From assembly GCA_038237515.1 (NCBI GenBank), contig JBBRYP010000003.1, forward strand, positions 42,647 through 106,646: a stretch of 64,000 bases of DNA, written 5' to 3'. Positions 49,470 to 58,213 of this stretch are shown here, in pieces (the stretch's first letter is position 1; every line of letters starts with the position of its first letter). The DNA comes from JBBQDZ01 sp038237515 (GTDB lineage: Bacteria; Actinomycetota; Thermoleophilia; Gaiellales; Gaiellaceae). The notes under the pieces were generated by a model, which had not been told where the DNA came from, ran no database searches, and was given only the letters and a program-made list of their open reading frames with translations. Both the position numbers and the translations under genes were made by a program.

Positions 49470-50271
49470 GCTCGGGGAGCTCGGCTTCCTCGCCGAGCTC
49501 GAGCGGCGGGGCTTGGCGGTAGGTGTGGAGAACGACGCCGCCGAGCTGCGCGACGGCCTGGTCGTCACCCACGACATGCTCGTCGAGGGGGTGCACTTCC
49601 GCCTCGACTGGATCTCGTGGCGGGACCTCGGCTACCGGGCGGCAGCCGTCAACCTCAGCGACCTCGCCGCCTCGGGCGCCGATCCCGAGGCCCTGGTCGT
49701 GGGTCTCGGTGCGGCAGCCTCGACCGACCTCGCCGACCTCGTAGAGCTCTACGAAGGGCTCGGCGAGGCGGGGGTGCCGGTGGTCGGCGGGGACACGACG
49801 GAGGCTCCGACCCTCACCCTCGCCGTCACTGCGATCGGCCACTCGGCGCGCGTCCCCGGCCGTTCCGGCGCTCGGCCCGGAGACGACCTCGTCGTCACCG
49901 GCCCGCTCGGCGCTGCCGGCGCCGCGTTCCGGCGCCGCCGGTACGTCCGGCCGCCGCTCCGGCTCGAGGAGGGCCGCCGCCTCGCCGCTCACGCGCACGC
50001 GCTGCTCGACCTCTCGGACGGCCTCGGCCTGGACGCCTCGCGCCTCGCCGCCCGCTCGGGCTGCCGCGTCGAGATCGAGCTTGAGCGAGTGCCGCTCGCG
50101 GAGGACGCGTCCCTCGAGGATCTAGCCTTCGGCGAGGACTACGAGCTCCTCGCCGCGGTCGAGGAAGTGGACGGCTTCGCCGCCGTCGGGCGCTGCGTCG
50201 AAGGCGCCGGCGTCAGCTTCACCCGCGGCGGCCGCAAGGTCGGGCTTCGCGGTTACCGCCACTTCGCCTGA
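49456..50271 (+). CDS. thiL: Thiamine-monophosphate kinase
   Basis: The 271-residue PurM-like kinase has VGVENDAAEL (usually GDDAA), the metal-binding VTHDMLVEGVHF, NLSDLAASGA, VVGGDTTEAP and LDLSDGLGLD near the end. It makes thiamine pyrophosphate, the riboswitch ligand. It is shorter than the usual 310-330 residues, mainly in the last domain. Start is ATG at 49456, overlapping thiE by 14 bases. Confidence 0.92.
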   Translation: MRLAELGELGFLAELERRGLAVGVENDAAELRDGLVVTHDMLVEGVHFRLDWISWRDLGYRAAAVNLSDLAASGADPEALVVGLGAAASTDLADLVELYEGLGEAGVPVVGGDTTEAPTLTLAVTAIGHSARVPGRSGARPGDDLVVTGPLGAAGAAFRRRRYVRPPLRLEEGRRLAAHAHALLDLSDGLGLDASRLAARSGCRVEIELERVPLAEDASLEDLAFGEDYELLAAVEEVDGFAAVGRCVEGAGVSFTRGGRKVGLRGYRHFA

Positions 50272-50382
50272 GGTCTCGCGCGTCGGAGCTGCGAGCGGGT
50301 CCCCGGGCGCCCGCAGTCGACTTCGTCCGTTCTGGCCAAGAAGTTGCGCAACCGCTCGCTGACCGGCACCGTACTGCCGGGG

Positions 50383-51429
50383 ATGGGCGCGTATCTCGTC
50401 AGGAGGGTGATGTGGGCCGTCCTCCTCTTCTTCGTCATCACCTTCGCCACGTACGTCCTCTACTTCGTCCTCCCCACCCAGCAGGACCGCTTCGTCCGGC
50501 GGACCGAGGCTAACCCGGAGGAGGTCAGGCAGTCGCTCCAGCTCAACGGGCCGATCTATCGCGAGTACGGGATCTTCGTCTGGAACATCGTCCGCCACGG
50601 CTTCCTCGGCCGCTCGTTCGTCAACCGCGAGGCCGTCACGCAGGTGATCGGGGACGCGGCGCCGATCACCGTGTCTCTCGTCTTCGGAGGAGCGCTGATC
50701 TGGCTTCTCGTGGCGATCCCGGTAGGCGTCTTCTCCGCTCTACGCCCGCGTTCCCTCTTGGACAGGGGAGTGATGTTGATCGTCCTGCTAGGCCTCTCCG
50801 CCCACCCCGTCTGGATCGGGCTGATGCTGTCCTACTTCCTCGGCTTCAAGCTGCACCTGATGCCGCTGGGAAGGTACTGCTCTGTCTTCCACCCCGTGGG
50901 CGACTGCGGGGGGCCGGTGCAGTGGGCCTATCACATGACGCTGCCGTGGATCACGTATTCCTGCTACTTCGCGGCCGTCTACGCCCGCATGGTTCGAGCA
51001 ACCGTGATCGAGTCGCTCGACGAGGACTACGTGCGCACCGCCCGCGCGAAAGGCGCTCCCGAGCACAAGGTGCTGCGCAGGCACGTCCTGCGGAACGCGC
51101 TGCTCCCGGTGCTGACGATGCTGGGGATGGACCTCGGGATCGCCTTCGGCGGAGCGCTCTTCGTGGAGACCGCGTTCGGGCTGAACGGGCTCGGTCGGAC
51201 GGTCGTGCTCGCGCTACGGCGTCAGGACCTGCCGGTGATCCTCGGCGTGACGGTGTGCACGACGATCGCGATCCTCGCGTTCAACCTGCTCGCGGACATC
51301 CTCTACGCCTGGCTCGACCCCCGGGTCGGTATCCGCCAAGGCAGCGGGCTGAACGAGCCCTCGCCCGAGATCCTGTCGCGACCTCACGCGCTGGTCGTGC
51401 CGAGCCAGCGCGCCCAGACCTTCTCGTAG
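50383..51429 (+). CDS. Second orphan DppB/OppB-type ABC permease
   Basis: The 348-residue protein is a paralogue of the permease at 6772-7770. They share FSALRPRSLLDR-type SALRPRSLLDR, SAHPVWIGL, GGPVQWAYHM and the EAA loop EDYVRTARAKGA. It has one N-terminal helix plus five further membrane helices. It ends in a longer, unrelated tail that overlaps the thioredoxin gene by 46 bases tail to tail. No second permease, ATPase or binding protein is nearby. ATG at 50383 is chosen; a TTG at 50344 is possible. Confidence 0.86.
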   Translation: MGAYLVRRVMWAVLLFFVITFATYVLYFVLPTQQDRFVRRTEANPEEVRQSLQLNGPIYREYGIFVWNIVRHGFLGRSFVNREAVTQVIGDAAPITVSLVFGGALIWLLVAIPVGVFSALRPRSLLDRGVMLIVLLGLSAHPVWIGLMLSYFLGFKLHLMPLGRYCSVFHPVGDCGGPVQWAYHMTLPWITYSCYFAAVYARMVRATVIESLDEDYVRTARAKGAPEHKVLRRHVLRNALLPVLTMLGMDLGIAFGGALFVETAFGLNGLGRTVVLALRRQDLPVILGVTVCTTIAILAFNLLADILYAWLDPRVGIRQGSGLNEPSPEILSRPHALVVPSQRAQTFS

Positions 51430-51713
51430 TGCGAGCGCGAGCGGGCGCCGACGACCGTCTCCCGTGCGGCACCGCCCTCGAACAGAATCGCCGTCGGGAT
51501 CGAGAGGACGCCGTAGCGCGAGGCCGCCAGCGGATGCTCGTCGATGTCGAGCTTGACGAACGCGACACGATCGCCCTGCTCGCTCTCGAGCTGGGTCAGG
51601 ATCGGCTCGACGGCGCGGCAGGGACCGCACCAGGGCGCCCAGAAGTCGACCACGACCGGTTTGTCGGCCTGCAGGACGTCCTGCTCGAAACTGTCGTCGG
51701 TGACCTCGATCAC
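51384..51713 (-). CDS. Thioredoxin
   Basis: The 109-residue protein is a single thioredoxin domain with the active site FWAPWCGPC (cysteines 29 and 32), KLDIDEHPLAASRYGVLSIP with the cis-proline, and a normal C-terminal helix. It reduces protein disulfides in the cytoplasm. I take the GTG at 51713, giving the standard N-terminus VIEVTDDSFEQDV; longer frames upstream add an arginine/alanine-rich stretch without similarity. Confidence 0.93.
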   Translation of the reverse strand: MIEVTDDSFEQDVLQADKPVVVDFWAPWCGPCRAVEPILTQLESEQGDRVAFVKLDIDEHPLAASRYGVLSIPTAILFEGGAARETVVGARSRSHYEKVWARWLGTTSA

Positions 51714-51777
51714 GCAAGCGAGGGTAGCAGCGGCGGGATTGGCCTTCCCCGCAGCTCGCCACGCCACCCGACGCGAC

Positions 51778-51894
51778 ATGTCCGTTCCGCCATTCCTACT
51801 GTCGCCGGAGGGGCCGCCGTCGGCGCCCGCGCCGTGCCGCGTTTGCAGGCACTTCGGCCGCAGCTGTCCCTTTGCGACGTGTCTGGGGGCCTGA
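51778..51894 (+). CDS. Possible 38-residue four-cysteine peptide
   Basis: In the 247-base space between the thioredoxin gene and the glycosyltransferase, an ATG opens a short frame ending CRVCRHFGRSCPFATCLGA. The CxxC-x6-C-x4-C spacing could hold a zinc ion. No clear ribosome site precedes it. The call rests only on the cysteine pattern. Confidence 0.25.
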   Translation: MSVPPFLLSPEGPPSAPAPCRVCRHFGRSCPFATCLGA

Positions 51895-51960
51895 CCCCCG
51901 AACATGGCGGCTCCGGACAGGTTGCGCCGACCCCTTCGGCTCCGTCTGGAGCGACCTCGC

Positions 51961-52674
51961 CTAGAGGCGCCGCCGCATCGCGGCCAGGCGCATGGCGGGC
52001 ACCTTCCAGATCGCCTCGGCGACGATCCGGCGCGTCATCTTGGAGCGGCCGGCCTCCCGGTCGACGAAGGTGATCGGCACCTCGACCACGCGGAAGCCGG
52101 ACTGGATCGCGCGATAGGTCGTCTCGATCTGGAAGGCGTAGCCCTTCGAGGAGATCGAGGCGAGGTCGAGCGTCTCCAGCACGCGGCTGCGGAAGCACTT
52201 GAAGCCGCCCGTGAGGTCGTGCACCGGGACGCCGAGCACGCCCCGGGCGTACAGAGAACCGCCTGCCGAGACGAACCGCCGTACGAGCCCCCAGTTCGAG
52301 ACGCCTCCCCCAGGCACGTAGCGCGAGCCGATCACGAGGTCGGCCTCGGCGGCAGCGGCGATCAGGCGCGGCACGTCCGACGGGTCGTGCGAGAAGTCGC
52401 AGTCCATCTCGAGCACGAGGTCGGCGCCCGCGGCGAGCGCACGCTCGAAGCCGGCGAGGTATGCCGGGCCCAGCCCCTCTTTCCGAGGCCGGTGGAGCAC
52501 GTCGACGTAGCCGAGCTCGCCGCTCAGCCGGTCGGCGATCTCGCCCGTCCCGTCGGGCGAGTTGTCGTCGATCACGAGCACGCGAACCCCGTGCGCGCCC
52601 AGCGCGCGGACGATCCGCTCGACGTTCTCGCGCTCGTTGTAGGTGGGAAGGCAGACGAAGGCGGTCACATCCAT
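51961..52674 (-). CDS. Polyprenol-phosphate mannose synthase-like glycosyltransferase (GT2)
   Basis: The 237-residue GT-A enzyme has CLPTYNERENVERIV at the start, IDDNSPDGTGEIA, and the DxD-type metal site in EMDCDFSHDP. GSRYVPGGGVSNWG and GYAFQIETTYRA follow, the full set of the DPM1 family. It lacks the C-terminal membrane domain found fused in some mycobacterial relatives. It would make polyprenyl-phosphate mannose, the donor used by enzymes like the PIG-V protein at the left edge. Its ATG directly abuts the ATG of polX. Confidence 0.9.
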   Translation of the reverse strand: MDVTAFVCLPTYNERENVERIVRALGAHGVRVLVIDDNSPDGTGEIADRLSGELGYVDVLHRPRKEGLGPAYLAGFERALAAGADLVLEMDCDFSHDPSDVPRLIAAAAEADLVIGSRYVPGGGVSNWGLVRRFVSAGGSLYARGVLGVPVHDLTGGFKCFRSRVLETLDLASISSKGYAFQIETTYRAIQSGFRVVEVPITFVDREAGRSKMTRRIVAEAIWKVPAMRLAAMRRRL

Positions 52675-54396
52675 ATGATCGCCGCGGTGGCCAAGGCACT
52701 TCCGCGGAACCCCGAGGTGGCCGAGCAATTCGAGCTTCTCGCGGATCTCCTGGAGCTGGAGGGAGCCGAGCCTTTCCGGGTTCTCGCCTACCGACGCGCC
52801 GCCACGCGCATCCGCGAGACGGGCGGCTCGATCGCGCAGCTCGCCCTGGACGGACAGGCCAAGGATCTCCAGGGAATCGGTAAGACGATCGAGGGCAAGA
52901 TCGTGCAGATCGTGCAGGGCGGAGAGATCGAGGCCCTGGCGAAGCGGAAGGGTCAGGTTCCGCCGGACGTGATCGCGTTCATGCGGCTCCCGGGCCTCGG
53001 GCCCAAGACCGCCAAGCGGATCTGGCGCGACCTCGGCGTGTCCACGGTCGAGGGGCTGCGGGCGGCCGCGCAGGAGCAGCGCCTTCGCACTCTCACCGGA
53101 CTCGGCGCGAAGACCGAGGAGAACGTGCTGCGCGCCCTCGCAGCGCCGCCCGAGGAGACTGACCGCAAGCTCCTCGGGCGCGCGCTCCCGGCGCTTCAGG
53201 CCGTCGTCTCGACGCTCGCCGAGCTACCCCTCGTCGATCGTGTGTCGGAAGCGGGGAGCGCCCGCCGGCGGCGGGAGACGCTCCGCGACCTCGACATCAT
53301 CGCGACCTCCTCCGACCCCGCCCGGCTGCTCGATCACTTCACGAAGCTTCTCTGGGTGGACGAGATCGCCGCCAGGGGTGCGACCAAGGCCACGGTCGTC
53401 TCGAACGAGGGGCTGCGCTTCGACCTCCGCGTCGTGGCCCCGGAGTGCTACGGCAACCTCCTGCAGCACTTCACCGGCTCGGAGGAGCACAACCTCGCTC
53501 TGCGCGAGGATGCCGTCCGCCGCGGGCTCTCCGTCTCGGAGTACGGGGTGCAGGAGGTCGAGTCGGGCGCGCTCGTGACCGCTCGCGAGGAGGCGGAGCT
53601 CTACGGGCAGCTCGGGTACGCGTTCATTCCACCGGAGCTGCGCGAGAACGCCGGCGAGCTCCAGGCTGCGCGGCGGGGAGAGCTACCCGAGCTCGTGGAG
53701 CTTACGGATCTCCGCGGCGATCTCCACTCGCACTCCACCTGGTCTGCGGACGGCAGGAACACGATCGAGGAGATGGCGCTCGCGGCCCGCGACCGAGGCT
53801 ACTCCTACCTCGCCGTCACCGACCATTCGCACTACCTTCGCGAGGGCCGGATGGAGGCGCAGTCGCGGGAGATCGACGCGCTGAACGAGCGGCTCGCGCC
53901 GTTCCGGCTCCTGAAGGGGGTGGAGGTCAACATCCGATCCGACGGCGCACTCGATCTCGAGGAGGCGGAGCTCGCCACGCGCGAGTGGGTGGTCGCCTCC
54001 CTACATACGAGCTTCGACCGGAACCCCACGGAGCGGATCCTCGACGCGATGGACAACCCCTACGTCGACTGCATCGGCCATCCAACCGCCCGGAAGATCG
54101 GCCGGCGGTCCGGCGCCGAGCTCGACCTCGAGCGGGTGGTGGAGCGTGCGCTCACGACCGGAACCTTCCTCGAGCTGAACTCGCAGCCCGACCGGCTCGA
54201 CCTCCGCGACGTGCACGCGCGCCTCGTGGCGGAGGCGGGGGTCAAGGTGCCGGTCTCGAGCGACGCCCACCGCACTGAGGCGCTCGCCTATGCGGAGCTC
54301 GGCATCGGCCAGGCTCGGCGCGCATGGCTGACGAAAGAGCGGGTGCTGAACACCCGTTCGTGGCTCGAGCTCCGGCGGCTCCTGAGGCGGCCCTGA
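52675..54396 (+). CDS. polX: Family X DNA polymerase with PHP domain (PolX)
   Basis: The 573-residue protein has two helix-hairpin-helix parts (LQGIGKTIEGKI, LPGLGPKTAKRIW), then a polymerase palm with RRRRETLRDLDIIA holding the paired catalytic aspartates. The C-terminal PHP phosphoesterase has DLHSHSTWSADG, VTDHSHYL, GVEVNI and SSDAHR. Such enzymes fill gaps and trim 3' ends in repair. ATG at 52675 is used; GTG at 52687 would also fit. Confidence 0.94.
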   Translation: MIAAVAKALPRNPEVAEQFELLADLLELEGAEPFRVLAYRRAATRIRETGGSIAQLALDGQAKDLQGIGKTIEGKIVQIVQGGEIEALAKRKGQVPPDVIAFMRLPGLGPKTAKRIWRDLGVSTVEGLRAAAQEQRLRTLTGLGAKTEENVLRALAAPPEETDRKLLGRALPALQAVVSTLAELPLVDRVSEAGSARRRRETLRDLDIIATSSDPARLLDHFTKLLWVDEIAARGATKATVVSNEGLRFDLRVVAPECYGNLLQHFTGSEEHNLALREDAVRRGLSVSEYGVQEVESGALVTAREEAELYGQLGYAFIPPELRENAGELQAARRGELPELVELTDLRGDLHSHSTWSADGRNTIEEMALAARDRGYSYLAVTDHSHYLREGRMEAQSREIDALNERLAPFRLLKGVEVNIRSDGALDLEEAELATREWVVASLHTSFDRNPTERILDAMDNPYVDCIGHPTARKIGRRSGAELDLERVVERALTTGTFLELNSQPDRLDLRDVHARLVAEAGVKVPVSSDAHRTEALAYAELGIGQARRAWLTKERVLNTRSWLELRRLLRRP

Positions 54397-54463
54397 GCGG
54401 CGAGGCACCGCCTGCGGGGCCAGGGTGGGTTCGCGGCGAGGATGCCCGGGAGGTGCCGCGCGA

Positions 54464-55108
54464 GTGCGCGCCGTGATCTTCGACCTCTGGGACACGATCG
54501 TCGACTACCCGGTGGAGGAGGCGCGGGAGCTCGAGCGGGCCTGGGCGCAGCGGCTGGGGGTGGAGCCCGACGCCTTCCACGAGCAGTGGCTCGCGGCGCG
54601 GCTCGTCCGGGAGACGGGCTCGCTTGCCGAGTCGTTTCGATCGGCCGGCGTGCCCGAGGAGCTCCTCGAGGAGTTCGCACGGATGCGGCGAGACTCGACG
54701 CGGCGGTTGCTCCTGCCGCGCGCCGGCGTGCTCGAGACGCTCCGGGAGCTCGCGCGGCGGAGGCTTCTCCTCGGCCTGATCAGCGTGTGCTCGGAGGACG
54801 TCGCGCTCGTCTGGGAGAACACTCCCTTCGCCGGCCTCTTCGGCTCGACGGTCTTCTCGGCCACCTGCGGTTTGCGCAAGCCGGACGCGGAGATTTACCG
54901 CCGCGCCTGTCGGGAGCTCGGCGTGGAGCCGGCCGAGTGCATGTTCGTCGGAGACGGCGCGAACGACGAGCTCGCGGGAGCCGAGCGAGTCGGAATGCGG
55001 TCGGTGCTCATTCACCGGCTGGGGACGGAGCCCGTCTGGCCCGAGGCGAGAGCCTGGCGCGGCGCGCGGATCACCGCGATCCCCGAGGTACTCGCCCTGT
55101 GCGCCTGA
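54464..55108 (+). CDS. HAD-superfamily phosphatase
   Basis: The 214-residue protein has motif I VIFDLWDTIVDY, a helical cap, motif II GLISVCSEDV, lysine in CGLRKPDAEIY and motif IV FVGDGANDELAGAERVGM. It is a subfamily IA hydrolase acting on an unknown phosphate ester. GTG at 54464 gives the usual N-terminus. It overlaps the acetyltransferase downstream by ten bases. Confidence 0.87.
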   Translation: MRAVIFDLWDTIVDYPVEEARELERAWAQRLGVEPDAFHEQWLAARLVRETGSLAESFRSAGVPEELLEEFARMRRDSTRRLLLPRAGVLETLRELARRRLLLGLISVCSEDVALVWENTPFAGLFGSTVFSATCGLRKPDAEIYRRACRELGVEPAECMFVGDGANDELAGAERVGMRSVLIHRLGTEPVWPEARAWRGARITAIPEVLALCA

Positions 55109-55569
55109 CGATCCGCGACGGTGGGTCGGTCGACGCCGAGACCTTGCTGGAGATTCAGCGGGCGGCCTCGGCGGCGGGCCTTGGCCACATCTTCCCGCCC
55201 GCGCTGCACCCGTTTCCGGCGGAGGAGGTTCTCGAGCGCTGGCGCAGCTTCGGCGGCCGCGTACTGCTGGCGGAGGACGGAAGCAACGGGATCGGGCTCG
55301 CTGCGCTCGAGGATTGCTGGCTGCAGGGCCTCTACGTCCTCCCGAACTTCTGGGGAGAAGGGGTGGCGCCGCGGCTGCACGACGCGGCGCTCGCCGGCTT
55401 GCGTGACGCGGGCTGCACCGAGGCGCGGCTGTGGGTGCTCGAGCACAACGAGCGCGCCCGCCGCTTCTACGAGCGACGAGGTTGGCGGTTGAACGAGGGG
55501 CGCCGCGTGGTGCCCTTCCCGCCGAACCCGGTCGACGTCAGCTACACGCTCGACCTCGCCGGCGTCTGA
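55099..55569 (+). CDS. GNAT-family N-acetyltransferase
   Basis: The 156-residue protein shows the GNAT order: a first strand LTIRDGGSVDAETLLEIQRA, LQGLYVLPNFWGEGVAPRLH, where the acetyl-CoA loop lies, and ARLWVLEHNERARRFYERRG near the end. It would acetylate an amine; the substrate is unknown. GTG at 55099 overlaps the HAD stop, the same HAD-GNAT arrangement seen (with a stub) at 36342-37063. Confidence 0.87.
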   Translation: MRLTIRDGGSVDAETLLEIQRAASAAGLGHIFPPALHPFPAEEVLERWRSFGGRVLLAEDGSNGIGLAALEDCWLQGLYVLPNFWGEGVAPRLHDAALAGLRDAGCTEARLWVLEHNERARRFYERRGWRLNEGRRVVPFPPNPVDVSYTLDLAGV

Positions 55570-55603
55570 GAGCCCGCCCGCTCGTCGGCGGTCGGGGCGA
55601 GCC

Positions 55604-56317
55604 TCAAAGCTGTCGCAGCAGCTGGAGCAGCGCCGCGGGATCCCCGAGCACGAGGTCGGCTGCGGCGCCGAGGTCGGTCGGAGCCTCGGCCGAGGAGATG
55701 GCGACGCGGATCGCGAGCTCGAGCCCGTCCAGGCCGCGGAACGCGTCCAGATCTGTTGTGTCGTCGCCCGCGTAGAGCGCGCGCCGGAGGCCCTGCTCGC
55801 GGAGGAGCGTCCGGACGGCCGTGCCCTTGTTGATGTCGAGCGGCGGCCTGACCTCGAGGACCATGCGCCCCCACCGCGGCCGCAGCCCCTCGCCCACAGC
55901 GGCCTCGGCTACCCGTTCGAGGATGACCCGCGCCGCGTCCGGATCGGCCGCGAGGCGGTAGTGGAAGGCGACGGTGAGCGGCTTCGACTCGACCGGCCAG
56001 TCGACGGTGCGCGCGAAACGGTGGATGCGCGCGGCCCACTCGCTCGCCTCCGGCTCGAGCTCGAGCCCGTGCTCGCCGACGTACCGGATCCCGTCGACTG
56101 CCACTATCCGCTCCGCGTCCGCTCCAGTGCGCCCGCTCACGCACGCGACGAGCGCGTAGCGCGCGGTCAGCCGCCGAAGCTCCGCTCGCGTCTCCTGCGG
56201 CAGCACCGCGTCCTCTGGTCGGGGCACGATCGGAGCGAGCGTCCCGTCGACGTCGAGGAAGAGAGCCGCCCGCTCGGGCTCCGCCGCGAGCTGCGCGAGC
56301 GGGGCTGCGGAGGACAC
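55604..56317 (-). CDS. otsB: Trehalose-6-phosphate phosphatase
   Basis: The 237-residue HAD protein has FLDVDGTLAPIVPRPEDA at the start, VSGRTGADAERIV, YVGEHGLELE, VEVRPPLDINKG-type LEVRPPLDINKGTAV and YAGDDTTDLDAF. These are the OtsB motifs. It makes trehalose by removing phosphate. The trehalose-phosphate synthase gene otsA is not adjacent. It is convergent with the GNAT gene. Confidence 0.92.
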   Translation of the reverse strand: MSSAAPLAQLAAEPERAALFLDVDGTLAPIVPRPEDAVLPQETRAELRRLTARYALVACVSGRTGADAERIVAVDGIRYVGEHGLELEPEASEWAARIHRFARTVDWPVESKPLTVAFHYRLAADPDAARVILERVAEAAVGEGLRPRWGRMVLEVRPPLDINKGTAVRTLLREQGLRRALYAGDDTTDLDAFRGLDGLELAIRVAISSAEAPTDLGAAADLVLGDPAALLQLLRQL

Positions 56318-56334
56318 GGACCTAGAATACGGCG

Positions 56335-56676
56335 GTGGCGCTCGTCGCGATCGGACTCCTTGCCGGTTTCTTCAGCGCCCTCTTCGGCGTCGGCGGCGGG
56401 ATCGTGATCGTGCCGCTCCTCTTGCTCTGGCAGCGATTCTCCGAGCGGCCGGCGATGGCCACCTCGCTGGCTGCGGTCGGGGTCATCGCGACGATCGGCG
56501 CGGCCTCGTACGCCCTTCACGGGGAGGTGAAGCCCGGTGCGGCGGCAATCGTCGGCATCCCCGCAGCCTTCGGCGCCGTGGCCGGCACGGCGGTTCAGCA
56601 GCGGCTGGCGTCCCGCACCCTCTCGCTCCTCTTCGCAGTCCTGCTCGCTGCGCTCGGCGTGCGGCTGCTGGTCTGA
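56335..56676 (+). CDS. Half-size TauE/SafE-type membrane transporter, first half
   Basis: The 113-residue protein has four predicted membrane helices and the GFFSALFGVGGGIVIVPLLL motif that opens each repeat of the TauE/SafE sulfite or sulfonate exporter family. Full family members have two such repeats in one chain of about 250 residues. This one ends after the first. It starts at GTG and shares a base with the next gene (TGATG). Confidence 0.82.
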   Translation: MALVAIGLLAGFFSALFGVGGGIVIVPLLLLWQRFSERPAMATSLAAVGVIATIGAASYALHGEVKPGAAAIVGIPAAFGAVAGTAVQQRLASRTLSLLFAVLLAALGVRLLV

Positions 56677-57044
56677 TGTGGACTCTCGTCGCAGTCGGCG
56701 CGCTCGGCTTTGCCGGCGGCGTGCTGGCAGGCCTCTTCGGAGTCGGTGGCGGGATCCTGTTCGTCCCGACGCTCACGCTCGGGCTGGGTCTGACCCAGCT
56801 CCACGCAGAGGCGTCGTCGCTGCTCGCGATCCTGCCGACGGTGGCGGCGGGAACGTGGCGTCAGCGTCGGTACGGCAACGTCCGCTGGCGGTCGGCGCTG
56901 ATCCTCGGCGTGGCTGCGATAGCCGGGGTCGAAGGGGGCGTCGCAATCGCCGAGACCCTTCCCGAGCACCTTCTGCGGCGGCTCTTCGGCGCCTTCGTCC
57001 TCGTCGTCGCCACCCAGATCGCGTGGCGGGCCCGGCGCCGCTAG
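56676..57044 (+). CDS. Half-size TauE/SafE-type membrane transporter, second half
   Basis: The 122-residue protein again has about four membrane helices and its own repeat motif GVLAGLFGVGGGILFVPTLT. It overlaps the previous gene by one base, so the two halves are made together and probably pair to form one transporter. It ends in a basic tail (WRARRR). The substrate, a sulfur compound in better-known members, is unknown. Confidence 0.82.
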   Translation: MWTLVAVGALGFAGGVLAGLFGVGGGILFVPTLTLGLGLTQLHAEASSLLAILPTVAAGTWRQRRYGNVRWRSALILGVAAIAGVEGGVAIAETLPEHLLRRLFGAFVLVVATQIAWRARRR

Positions 57045-57082
57045 ATGTACCCGACAATCATCTGTTTTATCGTGTTCGGTGC

Positions 57083-57478
57083 ATGGCGGAGCACGACGAT
57101 CTCTGGATCCCGCTCGTGGACGAGCCGATCGGCGCGATCGTCCAGCAGATCCGGGCGGAGGACCCCGAGATCGATCGCCTGGTCGACTCGCCGCGCCGCC
57201 TGCTCGCCTTCCGGACCTTCGCTTACATCCGCGTCGGCATCATGCTCGGCCAGATGCTCGTCGAGCGCGACCTCGAGCCCTACGACGGGAGCGAGACCTG
57301 GGTCGAGGCCCTTCTTCGGGAGCCGCGGCTCCACTCGCTCGTGGCGAGGGAGGTGCGCACTGTCGCCGAGGAGGTCGCCGCGGATCGCGACCTGGCGCAG
57401 GAGCAGGATGCGGTCGGCCCCGACGAGGAGGCCCGGGAACGCTTCCGCCGCTTCGCGGCGTCCACCCGTTCTCCCTGA
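57083..57478 (+). CDS. Hypothetical acidic protein
   Basis: The 131-residue protein is acidic and helical, with the stretch IGAIVQQIRAEDPEIDRLVDS and no membrane segment despite a short hydrophobic patch (YIRVGIMLGQMLV). I recognise no family. The 38 bases before it are unusually AT-rich (TCATCTGTTTTATCG), which could hold its promoter. It is convergent with the ZIP transporter. Confidence 0.55.
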   Translation: MAEHDDLWIPLVDEPIGAIVQQIRAEDPEIDRLVDSPRRLLAFRTFAYIRVGIMLGQMLVERDLEPYDGSETWVEALLREPRLHSLVAREVRTVAEEVAADRDLAQEQDAVGPDEEARERFRRFAASTRSP

Positions 57479-57493
57479 GCAACCTGCGCTGCG

Positions 57494-58213
57494 CTAGCGC
57501 GTCGCCGCCCAGGCGACCCCGAACGTCGCCGCGAAGCCGATGACCGTGAGTGCTACGCGCTTGCCCGACGGGTGCTCGTGCGCCTCCGGCAGCAGGTCGG
57601 TGGCTCCCATGAACAGGAAGAACCCCGCGTAGAGCGACAGCAGATAGCCGAGGGAGTGCTCGGAGATCGAGAGCGTCGACCCGACGATCGCTCCGAGGAA
57701 CGGGGCGAGAGCGTCGACTGCGAGCCAAAGCTTCGCCTGATGGCGGTTGCCGCTCTGGCGCAGCACGAAGTTGACCGTGTTCAGCCCGTCGGCGAAGTCG
57801 TGGGTCACGACCGCGAGGAAGACCAGCAGTCCGGTTCCCGTCCCCAAGTTGAAGGCAAGGCCGATCCCGAGGCCGTCGAGGAAGCTGTGCACCGACAAGC
57901 CGCCGGCGCCGAGGATTCCGACCTGGGCGTGCGCCTTTGCCTGTTCGGGATCGTCCCGGTGGTGCAGGACGAGGCCTCGCTCGGCCAGGAAGAACGCGAC
58001 GAATCCGAGGCCGACCAGCGCCATGACGCGTCTCGGGCTGCCGACCGCGTCGAGCGCCTCGGGTAGCACGTCGAAGAGCGCGACGGCGACGACGATACCG
58101 CCGGTGAGCGCGATCGCCGTCTGCAGCTCGCGGCGCAGGCGCAGCGCGACGAGCCCCCCGGCGAGCGTGGAGACGACCGTCGCTCCGGCGAGCGGGATCG
58201 CGATCCAGCTCAC
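57494..58213 (-). CDS. ZIP-family divalent metal transporter
   Basis: The 239-residue membrane protein has eight predicted helices. The metal-site helices read SVHSFLDGLGIGLAF and VVTHDFADGLNTVNF, and a histidine-containing loop lies before them (VLHHRDDPEQAKAHAQ). ZIP proteins bring zinc or other divalent metals into the cytoplasm. It starts at a GTG overlapping the regulator stop (GTGA), so uptake is placed under that regulator. Confidence 0.87.
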   Translation of the reverse strand: MSWIAIPLAGATVVSTLAGGLVALRLRRELQTAIALTGGIVVAVALFDVLPEALDAVGSPRRVMALVGLGFVAFFLAERGLVLHHRDDPEQAKAHAQVGILGAGGLSVHSFLDGLGIGLAFNLGTGTGLLVFLAVVTHDFADGLNTVNFVLRQSGNRHQAKLWLAVDALAPFLGAIVGSTLSISEHSLGYLLSLYAGFFLFMGATDLLPEAHEHPSGKRVALTVIGFAATFGVAWAATR

